Source: Chthonomonas sp. (GTDB taxonomy: Bacteria > Armatimonadota > Fimbriimonadia > Fimbriimonadales > Fimbriimonadaceae). From it: a stretch of 64,000 nucleotides of DNA. Position 1 is the first letter of the stretch; every line of letters starts with the position of its first letter. The stretch is taken from NCBI GenBank assembly GCA_016788115.1, contig JAEURR010000005.1, forward strand, positions 62,001-126,000, written 5' to 3'. The notes beneath the pieces were generated by a model. That model was not told the origin of the DNA. It saw nothing but the letters and a program-made list of their open reading frames with translations, and searched no databases. Of this stretch, positions 1 through 6,805 are shown one piece after another. The position numbers and the translations under genes are program-made.

Positions 1-314
1 TTCGACGATTCGACGACGCCGAGTGTAATGCACGCACAGTTCATGTTGCCCTCATTGAAGTTGATGTTCCCTTCGATCGGTTTGTCTTCGGGGTCGCAGA
101 CGTTAGGGCGGTTGCGGACACCCGATCCCGGGCCGTAGGTGAAAATCCGGAAGTTCACGGGCATATTCGGGTTCAAAAGTCCGGCAATAGTGGGGTCGCC
201 ACTGGAAGCGAGGAACGTGAAGGGATTCTGGATGAGTTGCGTCGTCTCTTCCCAGTCGAGCTCGATGTGGAGGTGAGGAACGTTGTTGAGATTGAGTATT
301 TCAAAAGTGGCCAT
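1..314 (-). CDS. Partial hypothetical protein (N-terminal 104 residues)
   Basis: The reading frame opens with ATG at 314 and runs off the left edge of the window without a stop, so only 104 residues are visible and the C-terminus is missing. It begins MATFEILNLN, has no signal peptide or membrane segment, and contains three cysteines. I do not recognise a family. It lies 42 bases downstream of the helical-repeat gene on the same strand, so the two are probably co-transcribed with the RadC-like gene. The start is supported by the lack of an earlier start in frame within the short gap; no strong ribosome-binding site is seen. Confidence 0.6.
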   Translation of the reverse strand, partial: MATFEILNLNNVPHLHIELDWEETTQLIQNPFTFLASSGDPTIAGLLNPNMPVNFRIFTYGPGSGVRNRPNVCDPEDKPIEGNINFNEGNMNCACITLGVVESS

Positions 315-356
315 AGACACTTTATTACCAATGTCCAGTCAGTTTGTCAACTACTC

Positions 357-1382
357 TTATGCACCCAATGCACGAACGCACTCGACCTCCAGCGTCGAGT
401 CGTACCTTTCTACGGGTCCCGCGAGATGGTCCAAATAGAACAAGTAGAGTTTCGAGGCTGCGCGCTGGGTTTCGGCAAAGCTCTCTGCACTCATCGGACC
501 TCCGGTCAGAACTTTCTCAAGACCAGCCGCGAGGTCCCACTCCTCTTTGAACCCATAAATGCCGGAGCTCGCCAAGAGGCAAACGGGGCCGCTGACTTCG
601 CGAAGGTGCCGCACTGCGACAGAAAGAAGCATTGGGGTCACGGCGCGAATCCCGCTGATGTAGGCGCGATCGTAGCGCCCGCACAAGTAGTACGCCTCGG
701 CCATGAATCCTTGAATCACCGGATCTGCGAATTTCGTACGGACTGCGGAATGAAATCGAAATGAGCTCTGCTCCGCGTGAAAGAGTGCCGTTTCGCCGCG
801 CTCGATCGCAGCGTAAAGTCGCGTCAGCTCCATATCGGCTTGCGCGTGGAGGCTCAAAGTGGAGTCGCTGATCGGAAAAAGATCTCGGACGCGCTGAATC
901 GACTGCTGGGCTTCCAGGAATCGCTTCGTGCGGGTATCGAGGGACGCGCTCGTGAGGAGACAGTAAGCGAGGCGATGCGTGTGCAGATCAGGGTCCAGCG
1001 CACGAATCGCCTTCTGGACGCACTGCTTGGCCGGTTTGTACCGACGCAAGTGTCGGAAACGGATGGCAGCGTACTGGTACCAGGTTGCAGAGTCCTCGGA
1101 CTCTCCGGCTCGCAGGAGGAACTCTCCGCAACGCTGCGCGCTCCTTATGAAGGTCCCGGAGGGAGCCCATTGAGAAATGTACGGTAGGAGATGGTCAGTG
1201 ATATCGACCAGCAGAGACGAATCCTCGAGGTTGACGGCCAACTCGGCAAGCTGAAGCGTCTCGCGCGCGCACTGGGCAGCATCCGCCTTCGACGCGGTGC
1301 CAGACACGATCGTCGCTGCACGAATGAGTTGGTTCAGCTTCAGGCGGTTGGGTTCCGGATTCGAGGGAGGGAGCAGGCTCAT
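357..1382 (-). CDS. Helical-repeat (TPR-like) hypothetical protein
   Basis: This 341-residue protein is soluble and almost wholly alpha-helical in character. Repeated helix pairs rich in Ala, Leu, Tyr and Arg between about residues 80 and 270 look like tetratricopeptide-type repeats, for example around ATWYQYAAIRFRHLRRYKP and AEAYYLCGRYDRAYISGI. Such repeats usually bind other proteins. No catalytic motif is visible. The start codon overlaps the stop of the upstream RadC-like gene (TGATG, bases 1380-1384), which indicates translational coupling and suggests the two products act together. A precise function cannot be assigned. Confidence 0.7.
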   Translation of the reverse strand: MSLLPPSNPEPNRLKLNQLIRAATIVSGTASKADAAQCARETLQLAELAVNLEDSSLLVDITDHLLPYISQWAPSGTFIRSAQRCGEFLLRAGESEDSATWYQYAAIRFRHLRRYKPAKQCVQKAIRALDPDLHTHRLAYCLLTSASLDTRTKRFLEAQQSIQRVRDLFPISDSTLSLHAQADMELTRLYAAIERGETALFHAEQSSFRFHSAVRTKFADPVIQGFMAEAYYLCGRYDRAYISGIRAVTPMLLSVAVRHLREVSGPVCLLASSGIYGFKEEWDLAAGLEKVLTGGPMSAESFAETQRAASKLYLFYLDHLAGPVERYDSTLEVECVRALGA

Positions 1383-1783
1383 CAGGCGAATTCATTCTCC
1401 TTGAGCGAGACAAACTCGTCCACGCCGAATGTGATCACGTCCATGAGCGGTGCCCCCACGAAGTCCGATTGCTCTTTCAGTCGACGGGCATTGAAGATGT
1501 CGGACGGAGTCGCGACCGGCGAGCCGGACGGATGCGAAATCCCGACAAAAAACCCGAACGCGCGCCGTTCTGTGACGTGGGCATAAATGAGCGCGGGGCT
1601 GAAAACGTACTCCTCTTCGCTGCCGATGTGCACGATCTCCAGAGAGAACAACTGCGATCGCCCATCGACGCATCCGACGACGACATGAATGGCGGGCAGC
1701 ATGGCATAAGGCTGCAATACCTTGAAGGCGTCCTCTGCCCCTAGGATCTCAATCGGCGCGAAGTCGGCAAGCTTTTTCCTCAT
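1382..1783 (-). CDS. RadC-like JAB-domain protein with incomplete metal-binding motif
   Basis: The 133-residue product matches the C-terminal JAB (MPN) domain of RadC/YicR proteins and lacks their N-terminal helix-hairpin-helix half. Visible signatures are LEIVHIGS (residues 48-55, with the conserved Glu49), SHPSGSP (83-89), Asp95, RRL and VSLKE near the end. In canonical RadC the JAMM motif reads HxHPSG then S and D. Here the first His is Ile82 and the Ser is Thr92, while His84 and Asp95 remain, so metal binding is probably weakened or lost. Full RadC is about 220-230 residues. The gene heads an apparent operon with the helical-repeat protein. Role in DNA repair is unproven even for full-length family members. 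Confidence 0.7.
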   Translation of the reverse strand: MRKKLADFAPIEILGAEDAFKVLQPYAMLPAIHVVVGCVDGRSQLFSLEIVHIGSEEEYVFSPALIYAHVTERRAFGFFVGISHPSGSPVATPSDIFNARRLKEQSDFVGAPLMDVITFGVDEFVSLKENEFA

Positions 1784-1813
1784 TTGACAGTTCGAACGGA
1801 AACTACGTGGACT

Positions 1814-1837
1814 AACTGGCAGTTTACGGCGATTATG
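1814..1837 (-). promoter_or_regulatory. Possible promoter and palindrome ahead of the RadC-like gene
   Basis: On the minus strand a CATAAT hexamer (1837-1832) is followed by the 11-base palindrome AACTGCCAGTT (1824-1814), placed about where transcription would begin, some 30 bases ahead of the start codon. A palindrome at that spot could be an operator, but it is short and no regulator is identified. Confidence 0.25.
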
Positions 1838-1875
1838 TTGAACTCGTCGCGAAGTCGAGGGGGAAAATGCATAAA

Positions 1876-1908
1876 AAACGGACTTAGCCGTACTGGCTAA
1901 GCCCGTTT
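1876..1908 (-). terminator. Rho-independent terminator of the first PEP-CTERM gene
   Basis: Arms of 14 bases (1895-1908 and 1876-1889) pair with one G-U and enclose a 5-base loop; on the minus strand the stem is followed by a run of U. It sits 15 bases past the stop codon. The arm sequence resembles that of the terminator at 3016-3046. Confidence 0.85.
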
Positions 1909-1922
1909 GTGGGAGGTTTGCG

Positions 1923-2843
1923 TTACGTTCGCTTTCTGCGTAGGAGAACCGCGGCTCCGAGGCTCAGCGCAAAGATCGCGGACGGCTCGGGAACTGCAAA
2001 GCCCTTAACGACGATGATGCGGTTTCCGCCACCAAACGTCGAGAACAGGAAATCACCGGTCACTGGATCGATCACGGCGCCCTCTGCGCCACTAAGACCC
2101 GACATGAACACGCGGCGAGACGAAAAGATCGGGTTACCAAGAGAATCGACGTCGTACGTACTGACGACGCCCGCGCCAAATTCCGACACGAGCATGGCAT
2201 CGCCGAACAAGGGCGATCCTAGGGGCACATAGGCGAAGCCTTCGGGCCCTCCCTGGAGGTTGCCGATGTAAGTGACGGACGTGATATCGTACGTGCCGAG
2301 GCCATCCGGGGCGTAGGTAGCATCGTAAAACTGCCCGCCGCCATAACTGGAAACCTTCATCCTGCCCGCATACGACCGGCCAGAAGGACCGAACATCACC
2401 GCGCTGTGAGAGCTCGCCACCCCGAGGGCACCCATATTGATGATCTTGTCGGGAGTCGTCGATCCTGGCTTGTACTGCCCGAGCTCGTTCACTGGCCATC
2501 GCGAGGCGAAGAGAACTCCGCCCGGTCCGTAGGTAACGCCGCCATCATTGTAGGGCGCATCGATCACCGCGACGCCGGGCCCCGAGAATCCGGTGATGTG
2601 ACCCGCCCCATCGCGAATGACTGGAACTTGGTACAGCTTTCCAGACGATCCGTTCGCCGCGCCGCCCAGCAAGATCTTGTTGGGATCGCCAGCCACGAAC
2701 GTAAGTCCGCCATAGTTGACCGGGACATCGATCACGGATCCCAGGTCGGTGAACGAATACTGGCCTGAGAAAACGGGGTCGATCGTCTGAGCCACGCTTA
2801 GGCCCGCAACCGACAGAACACCAAGTACATATAGAGCTTTCAT
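1923..2843 (-). CDS. Secreted PEP-CTERM sorting-domain protein
   Basis: The 306-residue protein has a signal peptide (about residues 1-18, ending SVAQ) and a classical PEP-CTERM tail: VPEPSAIFALSLGAA, then a hydrophobic stretch and the basic end LLRRKRT. Such tails are recognised by an exosortase that processes the protein at the cell surface. Between them lie Gly-rich beta segments (for example GGVTYGPGGVLFASRWP) that resemble a beta-propeller-like fold. The start has a good ribosome-binding site (GGAGAGAGGGAA before ATG). No exosortase gene lies in this window. The tail matches the neighbouring PEP-CTERM gene closely at DNA level, which suggests duplication of the tail or of the gene. Confidence 0.85.
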   Translation of the reverse strand: MKALYVLGVLSVAGLSVAQTIDPVFSGQYSFTDLGSVIDVPVNYGGLTFVAGDPNKILLGGAANGSSGKLYQVPVIRDGAGHITGFSGPGVAVIDAPYNDGGVTYGPGGVLFASRWPVNELGQYKPGSTTPDKIINMGALGVASSHSAVMFGPSGRSYAGRMKVSSYGGGQFYDATYAPDGLGTYDITSVTYIGNLQGGPEGFAYVPLGSPLFGDAMLVSEFGAGVVSTYDVDSLGNPIFSSRRVFMSGLSGAEGAVIDPVTGDFLFSTFGGGNRIIVVKGFAVPEPSAIFALSLGAAVLLRRKRT

Positions 2844-3015
2844 TTCCCTCTCTCCATTGCAAAGAATAGTACTAGTGTATTAATTGCAGTACTGACCGCC
2901 AAGACATTCGTGACACTTCATCCATAATTCTTCGGAAAATCACGCAAAATTACTGGCCCCCCTTTGGTCAAGGCGTGAGCCTCTGTCGAACCGGCGAAAG
3001 TCTCACGAACAACAA

Positions 3016-3046
3016 AACGGGCTCAGCCGGAAAGACTGAGCCCGTT
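3016..3046 (-). terminator. Terminator hairpin of the second PEP-CTERM gene
   Basis: Perfect 11-base arms (3036-3046 and 3016-3026) with a 9-base loop; the minus-strand transcript continues into GTTTTGTTG. It lies 15 bases past the stop codon, the same spacing as at the neighbouring PEP-CTERM gene. Confidence 0.8.
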
Positions 3047-3061
3047 CGATGAGGCGTGAAC

Positions 3062-3697
3062 TTACTTGCGCTTGCGCCGCAAGACAACCAAGCTCCCAAG
3101 GGCCACCGCGAAGATCGCGGACGGCTCAGGGACCGGTGCAACCCAGCCACTCTGGCTCCCGTTCGGGCCGATGCTCTGCACGTGCCACGCGGTCGCTGCG
3201 TTGGCAACGCCTGTCGGAGCGTTGATGCTCACGAAGTTGAAATCGCTCGCCATCAGCCCCGCGATGCCCGAAACCGTGTAGGTCAAGCTCTCGCCAACCC
3301 CAAAACGCTTGGAGTTCGCGGTGGCAAAATCGAACTTGATATCGTAGTAACCGCCGCCACCCGCCTTGTAAGCGTTTGCACTCTTGCTTATCGAAGGAAG
3401 ATCAAACGTTCCAACCGAAACGGGCGACCCAAAGGTTAAGCTCGTCACGTTCTTCAACGGATTGAAGTTGATACTTGCTTCCGATACGAACTCGGTACCC
3501 ACGAGATTGATGTTCGCGAGCTTAATCGTGACCGTTCCCGGCACCACGTCGGTGATCGTGACGCGATTCCAAGGAGGCGTTCCTGCAGGGTTCGTCCCAC
3601 CCGTGTACTCGTAGCCAGTGTCAAAGACCAAAGCGTTCGCAGAAACTGCAGCTCCGGCAATAGCCAGAACTGGCAAAGCGATTTTATAAGTTTTCAT
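3062..3697 (-). CDS. Secreted PEP-CTERM sorting-domain protein
   Basis: The 211-residue product starts MKTYKIALPVLAIAG with a signal peptide of about 21 residues (cleavage near SANA) and ends with the PEP-CTERM tail VPEPSAIFAVALG, a hydrophobic stretch and VLRRKRK. The body is beta-rich and Thr/Ser-rich, without an enzymatic motif. I chose the ATG at 3697 over an upstream ATG in frame because it has AGGAGAGG just ahead and gives a proper signal peptide. It is probably an exosortase-processed surface protein. It lies 218 bases from the other PEP-CTERM gene, in the same orientation and with its own terminator, so the two are likely separate transcription units. Confidence 0.85.
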   Translation of the reverse strand: MKTYKIALPVLAIAGAAVSANALVFDTGYEYTGGTNPAGTPPWNRVTITDVVPGTVTIKLANINLVGTEFVSEASINFNPLKNVTSLTFGSPVSVGTFDLPSISKSANAYKAGGGGYYDIKFDFATANSKRFGVGESLTYTVSGIAGLMASDFNFVSINAPTGVANAATAWHVQSIGPNGSQSGWVAPVPEPSAIFAVALGSLVVLRRKRK

Positions 3698-3991
3698 GTC
3701 CTCTCCTAAAGGGCGTGCCGCGCACAGTTGCGCTTGGGCCATTTTTGTGCCGAGCGCAACAATTTGATAACGGTAAACTTACGTGAAAACAGTTAATCGT
3801 ACATAGTTACTAGGACAACCTAGATTCAGTGTTGCAACGGAGAGTTCAGTCGGTACGCTCTGAGGGCTCGCACCCCGAAATGTTTGCAAGTGTTCAAGGT
3901 AACTCGGGCGTCCGCGGGAGCTGATTCTTGCTCGGCTGCTTGCGGCTGAAAGCTCGGAAAAGTCCTGTGGTTTCGTTGCGTTCACAGGTGG

Positions 3992-6802
3992 CTAGTCGCG
4001 CGCTGGTTGCCCAGCGCTGACCTGAACAATCCTGGCGGCCATGGCAAAAAGTGCTTCGCGACTCTCTTGCGCAACTGGCCATTCCGGGAGCTCACCTCGT
4101 TGGACGGGGCAGTGCCATGAAGCATGAAGATTTTCGGCGTGCGCGATGCCGTCGTAGAGCGCGCAGTATGTCTGCGCGTCCGAAGTTCTTCCGGCCTCGA
4201 GTGAGCTTCGGGCTAAAGGAACACAGGCATGTGCAACGTGCCCCCATTGAGCGAGTCGGCCCGCTTCTTCGATCACAGAGACGTATAAAGCACACGCGGC
4301 AGCGCGATCATCGGTCTTCCAACTGGCATCGGCAAGGCTGAGCCGACATGCGATCACCGACCAATCGTCGCCCAGTTTTTCGTACTCGGTGAGCAGAGCG
4401 CGATACTCTGCCTGGGCGACGGGGATTTGGCCGAGCGCATAGTGAGCATCGGCCTTGACGAACCGGGCTTGCAAGAGGGCACCCAGATCGCCTAACTCCT
4501 GAAAAATTGTGATCGCCTCGTCAGTAGAATGCTCCGCCGATTGGTAGTCACCGAGGTCGATCTGCACAAGAGCTAAGTTTGTGAGAGTATTCGCGAGGCC
4601 CAGCTTTCCCGGGAGTTCTCGGCGGATTGACAATCCTTGAGCGAAGTAGTCGGCAGCAGCGCCGAGACGCCCACGTTGCCAAGCGACCAACCCTAAGTTG
4701 TTGCAGGAAGACGCTTGCCCATCCCGTAACCCAAGTTCGCAACGTAACCGTAGTGCTTCAAGGTGGTGATTTTCGGCAGTGGCGAAGTCGGCACGGTCTT
4801 GGGCTACCAGACCAAGATTGTTGCGGGCTTGCGCCTCAGCCGCGACGTCCGAGCGTTGAATGCTGAGATCAAGCGCCCGGCCGAACCAAGCCTCGGCAGC
4901 GGTCAGGTGACCCTGACGCCAGGAGATGGTTCCCGCCGCGTTCGCAATGTCGCTCTTACCGCGCGAGGTGGTTCGGGACGGCTGTCGATTCAGCGCTTCT
5001 ACTACGGCCATACCCTCAGAAAACAGCCCCTTCGCCCGCCAATGTCGAACAAGAACACGAACCATGGAACAGGCCGCATCGAGTTCTCGGTCTGGCAAGG
5101 AGACAGCACCGTGGATCGCCTCCCGCGCATTGTCGTAGTGCTCAGCCAAATCACGCAAGGCTTCCGCTTGCTCGCCACGCTCGTAGCGAGCATCAATCTC
5201 TGGGCACCACTGCTCAAAGTGACCGCAAAGTCTAGCGGATGGAACCTGAACGGACGGGACGCCATCAAGCTGCCGATTGGCAAACTCGCGAATCGTCTTC
5301 AAGAATCGAAACTTCGACTCGCCGCCTGCCTGCAAGAGCGATGCCTCGGCCAAGCTGCTCACTGCCGTGAGGGCGTCCTCCCGTGCGAGGACAGCCCTGG
5401 CTACCGGTTCATCAATGGGCCCAGGCAGGACCGAAAGATACATAAGATCGGTCTGAGCCTGCGGGCTGAGTAAGTCGAAGCTCCAAGCGATTGCGTTTTC
5501 GATTGTTCTCTGTCGACTGATAGCAGTCCTGCGGTCTCGTGATAAAAGCTCCATTCGATTGCGGAGCTGATCCTCGATTTCCGCGAGATCCAAGGTCTTC
5601 AGCCGCGCCGCCGCGAGCTCAATCGCGAGCGGAATTCCGTCTAGCTCGGTCACGATCGACCGCACCCGTTCGAGTGACACTGGATCGGGAGCAGCGTCCG
5701 ATTCCACGAGTCCGGCACGGTCGAAGAACATCCGGACTGCAACGTTCCCCATCACCATCGCGGCTTGATCGTGGACGGTGGGCGTGGGCAGTGGTTCGAC
5801 GCGGACTACCTTTTCGCCGACCAGCCCGAGTGTCTCGCGCGAAGTTGTCCAAATGCTAGCGCTTGGAACTGCGATCAGGAGTTCCTCAATGAGAAGGGCT
5901 GATTCGTCGATACACTGCTCTAGATTATCGAAGACAATCAGAACTGCCTCTTGAGTCCAGTGCCGGCGCAACTGTTCCACGAGCCGAACATCGCCGATTT
6001 CCGGGAGATTGATGGCGGAGCGGATGGCCAGTTCGATGTCTGGCCGCGAGTGAGCGCTGCCGCAATCCACGAACCACGCGCCATGCGGATAACCCTCGCA
6101 AAGTCGGCCCGCAGCTTCCACTGCCAACCGAGTCTTGCCGCAACCGGCTGGCCCGGCTAATGTGATAAGACGATGCTCGGGTGTGGAAGCCGTGAATTCG
6201 AACTCAAGATCAGTTCGTGAAAAGAAATGGGTCGCGTAGGCTGGTAGGTTCTTCGGCACCTCCGCGAGGCCGCGTAGCGGAGGGAAGTCGCGCTGAAGCT
6301 CGGGATCAAGGACCTGGTAGATCTGGCGCGGTCCATCGATATCCTTCATACGATGAAGGCCGAGATCCAGGACCGGCAGCGGATGCCCACAGGCCTCCAG
6401 GAACTCTCGACTCACCAAGATTTGTCCACCGTGGCCCAAACCGCGTATGCGAGCACATAAGTTGATATCGCTCCCATAGTAATCGTCGTCCCGGTATTCG
6501 CTTGTCCCGGTATGAATCGCAGCGCGGATTCGGATGGGACGAGGCAGGGCCCAGGGCTCAGATTCCAGCGCCTTGACAAGGTCGACAGCGCCCGCCACCG
6601 CAGAAACGGGGTCATTGAACGTGACGAACAAGCTGTCGCCTTCTCCTCGTTTCTTGTGGAGCGTTGAATCATGTCGGCCAAGGACCTCGGCCGCTATTTC
6701 ATCATGTCGGGCCATGGCGCGACGCATTTCGGGCTCGCACTCGGCCCACAACCGAGTACTGCCTTCCACATCCGTGAACAAATAGGTGCGGGTGCTGGGC
6801 AC
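3992..6802 (-). CDS. Class III nucleotide cyclase - STAND-type ATPase - TPR regulator
   Basis: This 936-residue protein joins three modules. Residues 5-165 form a class III adenylate/guanylate cyclase domain with metal-binding Asp11 (FTDVEGSTRLW) and Asp56 (GEGDSLF) and the Asn114/Arg118 pair (DINLCARI), so it looks catalytically competent. Residues 195-460 are a MalT/NB-ARC-like ATPase with Walker A GPAGCGKT (217-224) and Walker B VLIVFDNLEQ (Asp292). Residues about 560-920 are TPR-like repeats (for example ARNNLGLVAQDRADFATAE). The layout resembles mycobacterial Rv0386/Rv1358-type regulators but there is no LuxR DNA-binding domain. The start is GTG, 3 bases after the stop of the dockerin-tailed protein, implying coupling. 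The ligand sensed is unknown. Confidence 0.88.
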   Translation of the reverse strand: MPSTRTYLFTDVEGSTRLWAECEPEMRRAMARHDEIAAEVLGRHDSTLHKKRGEGDSLFVTFNDPVSAVAGAVDLVKALESEPWALPRPIRIRAAIHTGTSEYRDDDYYGSDINLCARIRGLGHGGQILVSREFLEACGHPLPVLDLGLHRMKDIDGPRQIYQVLDPELQRDFPPLRGLAEVPKNLPAYATHFFSRTDLEFEFTASTPEHRLITLAGPAGCGKTRLAVEAAGRLCEGYPHGAWFVDCGSAHSRPDIELAIRSAINLPEIGDVRLVEQLRRHWTQEAVLIVFDNLEQCIDESALLIEELLIAVPSASIWTTSRETLGLVGEKVVRVEPLPTPTVHDQAAMVMGNVAVRMFFDRAGLVESDAAPDPVSLERVRSIVTELDGIPLAIELAAARLKTLDLAEIEDQLRNRMELLSRDRRTAISRQRTIENAIAWSFDLLSPQAQTDLMYLSVLPGPIDEPVARAVLAREDALTAVSSLAEASLLQAGGESKFRFLKTIREFANRQLDGVPSVQVPSARLCGHFEQWCPEIDARYERGEQAEALRDLAEHYDNAREAIHGAVSLPDRELDAACSMVRVLVRHWRAKGLFSEGMAVVEALNRQPSRTTSRGKSDIANAAGTISWRQGHLTAAEAWFGRALDLSIQRSDVAAEAQARNNLGLVAQDRADFATAENHHLEALRLRCELGLRDGQASSCNNLGLVAWQRGRLGAAADYFAQGLSIRRELPGKLGLANTLTNLALVQIDLGDYQSAEHSTDEAITIFQELGDLGALLQARFVKADAHYALGQIPVAQAEYRALLTEYEKLGDDWSVIACRLSLADASWKTDDRAAACALYVSVIEEAGRLAQWGHVAHACVPLARSSLEAGRTSDAQTYCALYDGIAHAENLHASWHCPVQRGELPEWPVAQESREALFAMAARIVQVSAGQPARD

Positions 6803-6805
6803 GGT

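Noticed and set aside
237-1187. Plus-strand frames opposite the helical-repeat gene
   Set aside because: Shadow frames of the minus-strand gene; the latter has operon overlaps and sensible protein composition.
3807-3830. Small CTAGG/CCTAG hairpin between the cyclase and PEP-CTERM genes
   Set aside because: Five-base stem without a U-run; too weak to call a terminator or operator.
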